Below, in pieces: positions 1-6,227 of a stretch of DNA of 7,369 nucleotides. Numbering within the stretch: position 1 is the first letter of the stretch; every line of letters starts with the position of its first letter. The position numbers were made by a program, and so were the translations under genes. The stretch is from Hyphomicrobiales bacterium (GTDB taxonomy: Bacteria; Pseudomonadota; Alphaproteobacteria; Rhizobiales; Rhizobiaceae), in the NCBI GenBank assembly GCA_011087745.1, contig JAALLB010000083.1, positions 1 through 7,369 on the forward strand, in the 5' to 3' direction. The notes below the pieces were generated by a model, which was not told the origin of the DNA, did no database searches, and was given only the letters and a program-made list of their open reading frames with translations.

Positions 1-1
1 G

Positions 2-139
2 CCTGAAACGTCAACCCCAAATAATCAGATTTTCAAGGACTCGGAGTATAATATTGAGTTATTCAGGTGGGTGATATCAATGATGAGATTCATACTAGAT
101 TATGCGAATTGGAGTGCTGTCAAGGAACAGAAGCTGTAA
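2..139 (+). CDS. C-terminal fragment of an unrecognised protein (5' end outside window)
   Basis: An open frame runs from the window edge to a TAA at 137-139 and encodes 45 residues with no start required inside the window. The visible part includes DSEYNIELFRWVISMMRF and ends in SAVKEQKL. It mixes acidic, aromatic and hydrophobic residues and could be the last helices of a larger protein. I recognise no family. It is the longest plus-strand frame at this edge (the neighbouring frames close after 1 and 23 codons), which is the main argument that it is coding. It converges on the thioesterase gene ending at 168, leaving only 28 nt between stops. It could also be chance open sequence, so confidence is low. 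Confidence 0.35.
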   Translation, partial: PETSTPNNQIFKDSEYNIELFRWVISMMRFILDYANWSAVKEQKL

Positions 140-179
140 ATCGATCTTTTGAACCAATATCCAAAAATTAATCGATCTT
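139..179. repeat. 10-bp direct repeat AATCGATCTT flanking the convergent gene ends
   Basis: AATCGATCTT occurs at 139-148 and again at 170-179, 31 nt apart. Each copy contains the palindrome ATCGAT. The left copy overlaps the stop codon of the partial plus-strand frame and the right copy overlaps the last codons of the minus-strand thioesterase gene. The two copies cannot form a strong hairpin and there is no GC stem with a T-tract, so this is not a clear terminator. It may be coincidence. Confidence 0.3.
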
Positions 180-542
180 CAGAGTAACTGTTCCTCTTGC
201 AACGGGAATTGCTTCCTCATCTTGCCAACACACGACATCGATAATTGAGAGCCGCCTGCTTTTACGGACGATTGTGGTTCTTGCGAAGATGTCCGCGTCT
301 TTGGTGATGCGCAGGTAATCAATGGTGCTGGTGGAGATTTGAATATCTTGTCCGGCTTCAATAAGTTTCCTTGTTTCTGCTTCAGCGCAGATTTCCATTG
401 TTGAAGCACTTACACCGCCGTGGATAGATCGTATCCAGACATTGCCGATGTGATGCTCTGCAAAAATGAGTTGGTAAAGCCCGTCTTCCTCGAGCGGTTT
501 TACCTGCAGCCAATTGCCTATATTTGCTTCGAAAAGGCTCAT
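168..542 (-). CDS. PaaI-type hotdog-fold thioesterase, second of a tandem pair (124 aa)
   Basis: This is a small cytoplasmic hotdog-fold protein, probably an acyl-CoA thioesterase of the PaaI/4HBT type; the substrate is unknown. The family signature HGGV is at residues 41-44, followed by an acidic residue (E50) at the position where these enzymes usually carry the catalytic Asp/Glu on the central helix. STIDYLR (72-78) matches the core strand usually seen as nxxYLRP, and VARGTVTLK (114-122) fits the final strand. Length is normal for a single-domain hotdog enzyme. The start ATG overlaps the upstream gene's TGA as ATGA, so translation is probably coupled. It is the last gene of the minus-strand block. 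Its upstream neighbour has the same fold, suggesting duplication or a heteromeric enzyme. The fold is well supported; the reaction is inferred. Confidence 0.82.
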   Translation of the reverse strand: MSLFEANIGNWLQVKPLEEDGLYQLIFAEHHIGNVWIRSIHGGVSASTMEICAEAETRKLIEAGQDIQISTSTIDYLRITKDADIFARTTIVRKSRRLSIIDVVCWQDEEAIPVARGTVTLKID

Positions 543-1021
543 GATTTTTCCCGAATGGATTTGGTTGCCGTGCCGATCATAAAGGTTCCGATGGCAGTCG
601 CAATCAAGCGTTCTTCAATTCCTGCATAAAGGTTTGCACTGACATAGGCGACTTCATTTTCTTCACCGTTAAATTTTGCACGGCAAATAATTGGTTCGCC
701 AATTTTGGCCTTTCCCAGATGATTAACGGTTAGTTTTATGGTGGCGATTGATGTTGGGTTTTCTATTTCACCCAACACGCAGGACCCCATTACCGTATCC
801 AGAAAAAGGGTCGAAAACCCCGAATGGGCGTGGACTTGATCTTGATCTGCAAAGGATTCCGGCGCGTTGACGGTCACGGTAAGTGTGCGATCGACGACAC
901 CTTCAAACTTGATGTTCAGGATCGCAGTAAGCGGGTGCTTATCCGTAAACAGGATTTGAGCAGGGTGCTTAACCTCAGCCAAGTTCAATGACTTCTTTAG
1001 AAGCAACGGATGTATCTGCAT
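539..1021 (-). CDS. PaaI-type hotdog-fold thioesterase, first of a tandem pair (up to 160 aa)
   Basis: Predicted acyl-CoA thioesterase with a hotdog fold, acting in the cytoplasm on an unknown acyl-CoA. The central helix motif is HSGFSTLFLDTVMG (66-79), a variant of the PaaI HGG...LDxxMG pattern in which Gly is replaced by Ser after the His; D75 is the likely catalytic acid. TIKLTVNHLGKAKIGEP (94-110) is the typical core strand and turn. The ATG at 1021 lies inside gpmA, overlaps it by 47 nt and has no visible ribosome binding site. A TTG at 982-980, preceded by AAAGAAG about 8 nt upstream, would give a 147-residue protein and nearly remove the overlap. Either start leaves the whole hotdog domain intact. 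It overlaps the next gene by 4 nt (ATGA). Confidence 0.82.
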   Translation of the reverse strand: MQIHPLLLKKSLNLAEVKHPAQILFTDKHPLTAILNIKFEGVVDRTLTVTVNAPESFADQDQVHAHSGFSTLFLDTVMGSCVLGEIENPTSIATIKLTVNHLGKAKIGEPIICRAKFNGEENEVAYVSANLYAGIEERLIATAIGTFMIGTATKSIREKS

Positions 1022-1604
1022 TAAGTTTGTAGATTAGCGGAACGCCAGTTGCCAAATTGAGGGTCAGGATGTTTTCCGTGTTCATGTTATCAAGGATTAT
1101 CACAAGCGAGCGTAGTGAATTTCCATGAGCTGCAACCAATACCGTATTGCCAGCCATAACGCGTGGCAGTATTTCGTTCATGTAATAAGGCCATACGCGT
1201 GCACCGGTATCCTTTAATGATTCACCTTCGTCGCCCGGAGGCGGTGTGTCATAGGATCGGCGCCAGATGTGAACTTGCTCATCACCCCATTTTTTACGGG
1301 CATCATCTTTGTTTAGGCCGGCAAGATCACCATAGTTCCGTTCGTTCAAAGCTTGATCGTGAATGGTTTCAAGATCTGGTTGACCAACGCCATCAAGGAT
1401 GTGTTGGCAGGTTTTTTCTGCGCGCTGGAGAACACTTGTGAAGGCAATATCAAATTTCATACCGCGTTCACCCAGTATTTTACCGGCTGACTTTGCTTCA
1501 GCATGACCTTGTTCAGTCAGATCCGGGTCACGCCAACCGGTGAAAAGGTTTTTCTTGTTCCATTCACTTTGTCCATGACGGAGGAGAACGAGAGTACGTT
1601 CCAT
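975..1604 (-). CDS. gpmA: 2,3-bisphosphoglycerate-dependent phosphoglycerate mutase (209 aa)
   Basis: Interconverts 3-phosphoglycerate and 2-phosphoglycerate in glycolysis and gluconeogenesis, through a phosphohistidine. The histidine phosphatase signature LLRHGQSEWN lies at residues 7-16, with H10 as the phosphorylated histidine; FTGWRDPDLT (21-30) is diagnostic of the dPGM group. R61, E88 in LNERNYG, and H160 in AAHGNS complete the active site. At 209 residues it is the short form common in Alphaproteobacteria, lacking segments of the roughly 250-residue E. coli enzyme. The start is supported by GGAG about 9 nt before the ATG. It follows dapB by 23 nt, a pairing often seen in Rhizobiales, and is probably co-transcribed with it. 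Confidence 0.97.
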   Translation of the reverse strand: MERTLVLLRHGQSEWNKKNLFTGWRDPDLTEQGHAEAKSAGKILGERGMKFDIAFTSVLQRAEKTCQHILDGVGQPDLETIHDQALNERNYGDLAGLNKDDARKKWGDEQVHIWRRSYDTPPPGDEGESLKDTGARVWPYYMNEILPRVMAGNTVLVAAHGNSLRSLVIILDNMNTENILTLNLATGVPLIYKLNADTSVASKEVIELG

Positions 1605-1627
1605 ATTAATGTCTCCAATTTATTCTT

Positions 1628-2437
1628 TTAAAGTCCAAGCACATCGCGCATGGAGTAAAGCCCTGCTGGTTTTCCGTGCCCCCAAAGAGCTGCTCTGACG
1701 GCGCCTGTTGCAAACAGGGATCGGTCTTGTGCTGAGTGGGAAAGTTCGATGCGTTCGCCACCGCCTGCCAAGATCACAGAATGATCTCCAATAACAGAAC
1801 CGCCACGCAAGGTTGCAAACCCGATGGTGCCTTCTTCGCGGGCACCCGTTATGCCGTCTCTGGTGCGAACTGAATTATCTGCCAGATCTATGCCTCTTCC
1901 CTTTGCTGCCGCTTCTCCCAAAAGAAGTGCGGTACCTGAAGGAGCGTCCACCTTGTGTTTATGGTGCATTTCCAAAACCTCAAGATCAAAGTCTGATGCT
2001 TGAAGTGCCGCCGCTGCCTGTTCCACTAGAACTGCAAGAAGGTTTATTCCTAAGCTCATGTTTCCTGATTTTACAATTGTTGCATTTGCCCCAGAAGCTG
2101 CAATCTGTGCATCTTCTTCTGCGGTGCAGCCAGTTGTGCCAATGACCTGAATGCAATTGTGCGCAGCAACTTTTTTTGAAAGCTCGACAGAGGCTTGAGG
2201 AACGGTGAAATCAATAACGCCATCGCAAGCATCAAGCCCTGCCTCAAGATCTGACGAAACAGGAATGCCATTTTCACCGATGCCAGAAAGTACGCCTGAA
2301 TCCTGACCAATTGCAGGAACGCCATCACGGTCAATGGCTGCTACCAAAACGGCGTTGGGCATTTCGTTGATGGCACGAATTAGTGCACCACCCATTCGGC
2401 CGCCTGCACCCATTACAGCAAGTTTCATGTCACTCAT
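1628..2437 (-). CDS. dapB: 4-hydroxy-tetrahydrodipicolinate reductase (269 aa)
   Basis: Reduces the product of DapA to tetrahydrodipicolinate using NAD(P)H, in the diaminopimelate/lysine pathway that feeds peptidoglycan synthesis. The nucleotide-binding loop GAGGRMG is at 10-16, DFTVPQ at 76-81 and GTTG at 100-103. The catalytic segment EMHHKHKVDAPSGTA (156-170) carries the general acid H158 and K162, equivalent to H159/K163 of E. coli DapB, plus the PSGTA substrate loop. Length is as expected. The ATG overlaps the exporter stop by 4 nt, with AAGGA about 8 nt upstream inside the end of the exporter gene, so translation is coupled. A second ATG at codon 4 is a minor alternative start. Confidence 0.97.
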   Translation of the reverse strand: MSDMKLAVMGAGGRMGGALIRAINEMPNAVLVAAIDRDGVPAIGQDSGVLSGIGENGIPVSSDLEAGLDACDGVIDFTVPQASVELSKKVAAHNCIQVIGTTGCTAEEDAQIAASGANATIVKSGNMSLGINLLAVLVEQAAAALQASDFDLEVLEMHHKHKVDAPSGTALLLGEAAAKGRGIDLADNSVRTRDGITGAREEGTIGFATLRGGSVIGDHSVILAGGGERIELSHSAQDRSLFATGAVRAALWGHGKPAGLYSMRDVLGL

Positions 2438-4272
2438 GCGGTTTTCCTTTTTAAAGGCGGTTTTTTCACAGGTGTCTTTTTACGTGTTGCTGGTTTCTTT
2501 GCAACTGTCATTGCGCCAATTCCATGAAGTTTTGCGTAGGTGCCAGATTTTTTGTTGATCAGACTGGCGTGTGTTCCTTGTTGGGTGACACTGCCGTTTT
2601 CAATAACATAGATACGATCCGCATTGCGAATTGTTGATAAACGATGAGCAACAACAATGGTTGTGCGACCTTTGACAAGTTTATCCAACGCTTGTTGAAC
2701 CAAAAGTTCAGATTCATTGTCTAATGCAGATGTAGCCTCGTCCAATAATAAAATGGGTGCATCTCGCAAGAATGCTCTGGCGATGGAAAGTCGCTGGCGC
2801 TGCCCACCAGACAGGTTTCGGCCCATTTCACCAACCATCGTATCGTAACCTGCGGGTTGGTTCTGGATGAAGATGTGTGCTTGTGCCAATGTGGCAGCAG
2901 CTTTTACTTCATCATCAGTGGCATTTGGCCGACCATATCTGATATTTTCAAGGATAGATCCTTCAAACAGGGTGGGTTGTTGAGACACATATGCAATGTT
3001 TTGGCGCAGGGACTTTGCCGTTACATCCGCAATATCCTGACCATCAATAAGGATTTTCCCACTTTCCAGATCAAAGAAGCGCTGGGCAAGCAAGATCAGG
3101 GTAGATTTTCCACCACCTGAAGGGCCAACGAGAGCAATTGTTTTTCCAGAACCTGCTTTTAAGGAAACGTCTCGAACAATGGGCTCGTTTTCTTGATACG
3201 AAAAACCTGTCTGAACAAATTCTATTTCACCTTTTGAAATCTCCAGTGTTTTTGCATTGGGTTTATCCGACTGTCTTGGTGGTGTGTCCAGTATTTCATA
3301 GAGCATGCGCGCATTTACAAGGGAGCGCTCGAATGAAACGCGGAAACTTGCAAGTTTGCGGGCTGGTTCATAGGCAAGCATTGCCGCGGTCAAGAATGAA
3401 AACATGCCGCCGTCATCGTGACCCAGTTCGGCAACACGGTACCCGCCATAAGCAACTACACCTGCGATTGCAAAGCCGGCCAATATTTCGGTCGGCGGTT
3501 TTGTTTTTGCATTGAGCTTGACGATCTTGTTTGAGCGAATTTCTGCTTGTTCCGTAAGATGGAGCATTTTGGCGGCCATCTGATCTTCCATGGTAAAGGC
3601 CTTAACGATCTCCATGCCCTGAGAGTTTTCGATCAATGAAGAGTTTACCCGCGCATTAAGATCGACTTCCTGTTTAGCAACCTTTCGAATGCGCCGTACA
3701 TATCGTGACATGATGAAGATAATGATTGGCATCACTGAAAGCGATACGACTGTCATATGCCAGTCTTGAATGAGCATTACGATAATCAGCGCAACCAATG
3801 TGAAGAGATCGCGAGCAAAAACAACGACGATGTCGTTCATCATCGTGCGCATCGCGATTATGTTCTGGTTGATTTGGCCGACAACATAGGATGATCTATT
3901 GGATTTATGAAATTGGACACCGAGATAAAGTAAATGATCAAATACGCGGCGCTGATATCTTGCTACGATGTTGTTTCCGATTTTCCCCAAGACATTTAAA
4001 TAGCCATATGTGGCAAGGCCCCTGATTGAAAACACAACAAAGATTGCGATAGCGATATAAAATGCTGCATCAAGATCCTGTTTAACAAAAACATCATTGG
4101 TGATACTTTTGACAATATAGGCGACGAACGCGGTACTTGCAGCAACTGCACCCAAGAATATGAATGCCACCAAATACTGTTTGCGATAAAGCTTCCAGTT
4201 CTCTGAGAGAACACGCTTTACAATCGCATTGCTTTCTTCGGTTAAAAGCTGTTTTTCAGGTGTTGTCGCCAA
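2434..4272 (-). CDS. MsbA-type ABC exporter, fused transmembrane and ATPase domains (612 aa)
   Basis: A half-transporter that should dimerise in the inner membrane and export a lipid or hydrophobic compound by ATP hydrolysis. The type I exporter membrane domain covers about 30-320, with hydrophobic segments near 34-54, 70-90, 150-168, 172-190 and 262-278. The ATPase domain covers about 345-585: Walker A GPSGGGKS (383-390), Q-loop near 431, signature LSGGQ (487-491), Walker B ILLLDE (507-512), D-loop SALD (515-518) and H-loop H543 are all intact. The family resembles MsbA and other lipid exporters, but the substrate cannot be read from sequence, so I give no symbol. The last 22 residues (591-612) form an unusual Lys/Arg/Pro-rich tail with ten basic residues. 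The gene is followed by dapB with a 4-nt overlap; the ribosome binding site is weak. Confidence 0.93.
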   Translation of the reverse strand: MATTPEKQLLTEESNAIVKRVLSENWKLYRKQYLVAFIFLGAVAASTAFVAYIVKSITNDVFVKQDLDAAFYIAIAIFVVFSIRGLATYGYLNVLGKIGNNIVARYQRRVFDHLLYLGVQFHKSNRSSYVVGQINQNIIAMRTMMNDIVVVFARDLFTLVALIIVMLIQDWHMTVVSLSVMPIIIFIMSRYVRRIRKVAKQEVDLNARVNSSLIENSQGMEIVKAFTMEDQMAAKMLHLTEQAEIRSNKIVKLNAKTKPPTEILAGFAIAGVVAYGGYRVAELGHDDGGMFSFLTAAMLAYEPARKLASFRVSFERSLVNARMLYEILDTPPRQSDKPNAKTLEISKGEIEFVQTGFSYQENEPIVRDVSLKAGSGKTIALVGPSGGGKSTLILLAQRFFDLESGKILIDGQDIADVTAKSLRQNIAYVSQQPTLFEGSILENIRYGRPNATDDEVKAAATLAQAHIFIQNQPAGYDTMVGEMGRNLSGGQRQRLSIARAFLRDAPILLLDEATSALDNESELLVQQALDKLVKGRTTIVVAHRLSTIRNADRIYVIENGSVTQQGTHASLINKKSGTYAKLHGIGAMTVAKKPATRKKTPVKKPPLKRKTA

Positions 4273-4311
4273 AAGAGTTTCAACCAGACCAAATTATTTT
4301 AGTTTCGCGCT

Positions 4312-4340
4312 TTTTTACAGTGCGGGAAGCATTATTGCAA
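4312..4340 (-). promoter_or_regulatory. Possible sigma-70 promoter upstream of the ABC exporter-dapB-gpmA unit
   Basis: On the minus strand a TTGCAA element (4340-4335) is followed after exactly 17 nt by TAAAAA (4317-4312). Each shares four of six bases with the sigma-70 consensus. It sits in the only sizeable gap (71 nt) of the minus-strand block, about 40 nt before the exporter start. The match is modest and the spacer is AT-rich, so this is a candidate only. Confidence 0.3.
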
Positions 4341-4343
4341 AGT

Positions 4344-4814
4344 TTATAGCGGTAATAATTTGTCACTAATATGGATGTTGCCTGGTTGCAGGATTTTTGC
4401 GGTGATGCCGCCGTGTCCTCTGACAGCAGAATAGCCACCTTCGCCAAATATTTCTTCCATACGAGAACATGGAGCACAAAGGCCGGTACCTTCCAAAATT
4501 GCATTTCCAATTTTAAATTGGCGATTTCTTAGGCCAAGCAAATTGATGCTGCTTATAACGATGTTTCTTCTCAAGTCTGCAGGAGAGACGCTTGCCAATT
4601 TTAGATATGAGGCAATTGCGAACAGATGTTCATATTGTATGAGCGTTATGCTTCGTTTGCCACCGGATTGATAATGATCACCTTCAATACCGGTTTCCAG
4701 TATTTGGACGGCATCTATTGCTTTCATTGGCTGGCGTCTTTTGGGGCGAACACCCATCCACTGCACCAGGCCAGATTGTGCATTTCTTAAAGTGAGAGCT
4801 GCGATGGTTTCCAT
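4344..4814 (-). CDS. Stand-alone MOSC-domain protein (156 aa)
   Basis: The MOSC domain is the C-terminal domain of molybdenum cofactor sulfurases and occurs alone in small bacterial proteins such as the YiiM type, where it is linked to sulfur carriage or to molybdenum-cofactor reduction of N-hydroxylated compounds. Here GIEGDHYQSGGKRSITLIQ (42-60) matches the MOSC G-hEGD and following strand, RRNIV (82-86) the conserved RRN segment, and GTGLCAPCSRMEE (109-121) the cysteine loop, with C113 and C116. The actual role is not known. I chose the ATG at 4814 because AGGA lies 6 nt upstream; an ATG at 4829 would add five residues and overlap slyX by 7 nt but has no visible binding site. It is probably co-transcribed with slyX. 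Confidence 0.85.
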   Translation of the reverse strand: METIAALTLRNAQSGLVQWMGVRPKRRQPMKAIDAVQILETGIEGDHYQSGGKRSITLIQYEHLFAIASYLKLASVSPADLRRNIVISSINLLGLRNRQFKIGNAILEGTGLCAPCSRMEEIFGEGGYSAVRGHGGITAKILQPGNIHISDKLLPL

Positions 4815-4822
4815 GCTGTATC

Positions 4823-5032
4823 CTACCAATGCGGTGGTTTGGTGTTTTCAGGCGGGGCATCGATGTTTTCTTCAATAGAGGTAAACCTGCTTTCAAGCAT
4901 GGCAATTTTACGCTCAAGCTGCTCAATGCGCTTGGTGCTGTGAATGAGTTCGGAGGAAAGTTCTTCATTGCCCATTACAGCGTGTGCCAGTTCTTCTTCA
5001 AGCTTTGTTATCCGATCGTTGGTGTCATCCAT
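4823..5032 (-). CDS. slyX: SlyX family protein (69 aa)
   Basis: A small acidic protein dominated by heptad-like coiled-coil sequence (about residues 4-52, rich in Glu, Leu and Lys), ending in KPPHW, which matches the family's characteristic C-terminal PPHY/W motif. Length is typical (about 70 residues). The molecular function of SlyX is not established; in Enterobacteria it lies next to slyD, which is not the case here. It is the first gene of the minus-strand block, with the MOSC gene starting at or just before its stop. The ribosome binding site is weak. A divergent 104-nt spacer separates it from the plus-strand operon. Confidence 0.85.
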   Translation of the reverse strand: MDDTNDRITKLEEELAHAVMGNEELSSELIHSTKRIEQLERKIAMLESRFTSIEENIDAPPENTKPPHW

Positions 5033-5045
5033 TTTTCTGTCGCTT

Positions 5046-5070
5046 AAACAATTCGTGATTTGAGTTGTTT
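5046..5070. promoter_or_regulatory. 25-bp imperfect dyad in the divergent slyX / exported-protein spacer
   Basis: The half-sites AAACAATTC (5046-5054) and GAGTTGTTT (5062-5070) are inverted copies with eight of nine positions matching, separated by 7 nt. The size and symmetry fit a dimeric regulator binding site that could act on slyX, on the plus-strand operon, or on both. No regulator family can be named from it. It could also arise by chance in AT-rich sequence. Confidence 0.35.
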
Positions 5071-5079
5071 CCTAAAAGG

Positions 5080-5101
5080 TTGATTTGTTCGGCAAAGTCA
5101 A
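5080..5101. promoter_or_regulatory. Second short dyad TTGATTT...AAGTCAA upstream of the plus-strand operon
   Basis: TTGATTT (5080-5086) pairs with AAGTCAA (5095-5101) in six of seven positions around an 8-nt centre. The TTGA/TCAA ends recall FNR/CRP-type half-sites, but the spacing is wrong for a standard FNR box (TTGAT-N4-ATCAA). TTGATT could instead be a -35 element, though I see no good -10 at the right distance. Low confidence. Confidence 0.2.
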
Positions 5102-5123
5102 TCTAGGCTGTGAGGTAATAGTT

Positions 5124-5129
5124 GAGGAG
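5124..5129 (+). promoter_or_regulatory. Strong ribosome binding site GAGGAG deciding the ATG at 5137
   Basis: GAGGAG ends 7 nt before the ATG at 5137. A longer frame from a TTG at 5122 would start within this binding site and is therefore rejected. Confidence 0.8.
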
Positions 5130-5136
5130 TTGTCAC

Positions 5137-5622
5137 ATGAAATCTCACTTTAAGCTGTTTAGTGTCGCAGTTGTCAGCGTATTTACTTGCTTTGCCAATA
5201 TCAATTTAGCCTTTTCTGCAACGGAACCCAAACCCATTGAGATTAAAGGAGAGATAATCGATACTTGGTGTTATCTGTCTGGCGTAATGGGCGGGCAAGA
5301 TGCTGTCATAGGTACAGCTCATCATACCTGTGCACTTTGGTGTACAGCTGGCGGAATACCGGTTGGTGTTTTGGATGAAGATGGCCAAATTTATATGGTT
5401 TTAAAATTAAAGGGCGAGGATACATTAAAACAATCTGATAGCATCATGGAAATTCAATCGGATGTTATTACGGCCAAAGGTCTTCATTATGTGAGGGATG
5501 GTGTTAATTACCTGATAGTTGAAGATGTCATTGCCAATGACGGTATTAGTAATTTCAATCATGAAGATTACGGTTCTGTCCCGCCGAATTCGTTTCCAAA
5601 AAAATATTTAAGCAATCAGTGA
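5137..5622 (+). CDS. Exported cysteine-containing protein of unknown function, paralogue A (161 aa)
   Basis: The N-terminus MKSHFKLFSVAVVSVFTCFA is a typical Sec signal peptide, with likely cleavage after AFS at residue 27, so the protein should be periplasmic. The mature part has IIDTWCYLSG (40-49), then HHTCALWC (62-69), then GGIPVGVLDEDGQIYMVLK (72-90) and a second beta-rich half to about 133. C45, C65, C69, H62 and H63 could form a metal or thiol site. The rest looks like a small beta-barrel or OB-like domain, which is inference. I do not recognise a named family. The same pattern recurs in the next gene, so the two appear to be paralogues. It is the first gene of a three-gene unit ending in a Sco-type protein, pointing to copper or disulfide chemistry. 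The start is set by GAGGAG 7 nt upstream. Confidence 0.85.
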   Translation: MKSHFKLFSVAVVSVFTCFANINLAFSATEPKPIEIKGEIIDTWCYLSGVMGGQDAVIGTAHHTCALWCTAGGIPVGVLDEDGQIYMVLKLKGEDTLKQSDSIMEIQSDVITAKGLHYVRDGVNYLIVEDVIANDGISNFNHEDYGSVPPNSFPKKYLSNQ

Positions 5623-5633
5623 GGGATAGTGTG

Positions 5634-6227
5634 ATGAAAATTTTTAAAAATTCTATCGTTTCGGTTTTTTCGGTTCTGGTTGGATTGGCATTGTCCACTT
5701 CAGTATCAATGGCAGAAGACTTTTCTGCTGGCAGTAATGCCAAGGAGTTTGGCCTTGAAGAAGAAGTGAAATCAACTTTTTCAGCCAAGGTTGTGGATAT
5801 GGTTTGCGAAATTGCAGGTGATTGTTCCGATAATTGTGGCAATGGAGAAAGACAGCTTGGTTTGGTTAGAGATGCTGACAATAAGCTAATTTCAGTTTTG
5901 AAAAATGGGCAATTCTCCTTTAATGGCGCAGCCGAGGACTTGCTTCCTTATTGCAATAAAAAGGTTGATGTTGATGGGCTCATGATTGGTGATCCAGAAG
6001 AATTTAACACTCAGTTTTATATGGTTCAGCTTATTCGTGAAGCGGGAAGTGATAAATGGAACAAGGCCAATCGATGGACAAAGAAATGGGCAGAACGAAA
6101 TCCAGAAGCCAAAGGCAAAGGCCCTTGGTTCAGACGAGACCCTCGTGTGAAAAAACAGGTAGAGGCAACGGGCTATTTTGGTTTGGGTAAAGAGGCCGAT
6201 ATCGCATACGCCAAAGAAAACCAGTAA
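5634..6227 (+). CDS. Exported cysteine-containing protein of unknown function, paralogue B (197 aa)
   Basis: A signal peptide (residues 1-27, basic start MKIFKN, hydrophobic core, cleavage after SMA) predicts export. The mature part repeats the layout of the preceding protein: AKVVDMVCEIAG (51-62), a shortened CSDNC (64-68), then QLGLVRDADNKLISVLK (74-90) and a second half ending in FYMVQLI near 134. Cysteines are C58, C64, C68 and C107; the HH pair of its neighbour is absent. A tail from about 140 is rich in Trp and basic residues (KWNKANRWTKKWAERN at 141-156) and may bind a partner. No family recognised. The ATG at 5634 has GAGGGA 7 nt upstream; a GTG at 5619 would overlap the previous stop and is less likely. 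Its stop overlaps the next ATG by one base, so the genes are translationally linked. Confidence 0.85.
   Translation: MKIFKNSIVSVFSVLVGLALSTSVSMAEDFSAGSNAKEFGLEEEVKSTFSAKVVDMVCEIAGDCSDNCGNGERQLGLVRDADNKLISVLKNGQFSFNGAAEDLLPYCNKKVDVDGLMIGDPEEFNTQFYMVQLIREAGSDKWNKANRWTKKWAERNPEAKGKGPWFRRDPRVKKQVEATGYFGLGKEADIAYAKENQ

Noticed and set aside
2071..2334. 87-residue minus-strand open frame inside dapB
   Set aside because: It is a frame-shifted reading of dapB, whose own frame is intact with all motifs.
3138..3515. 125-residue plus-strand open frame inside the ABC exporter
   Set aside because: It is antisense to the conserved exporter domains; its Arg/His/Cys-rich product is typical of an antisense shadow.
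4301..4316. GCGC followed by six T on the plus strand, resembling a terminator
   Set aside because: There is no plus-strand gene upstream to terminate and no extended stem; on the minus strand the T-run becomes the A-run of a possible -10 element.
4280..4510. 76-residue minus-strand open frame overlapping the end of the MOSC gene
   Set aside because: It lies in another frame over a well-supported MOSC domain, has no ribosome binding site and no recognisable protein features.
4684..4968. 94-residue minus-strand open frame across the slyX/MOSC junction
   Set aside because: It overlaps both recognised genes in a third frame and its composition looks like an out-of-frame translation.
5137..5208. 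Possible lipoprotein signal with Cys at residue 18 of the first exported protein
   Set aside because: The residues before the Cys (VFT) do not fit a lipobox, and a better signal peptidase I site follows at residue 27.
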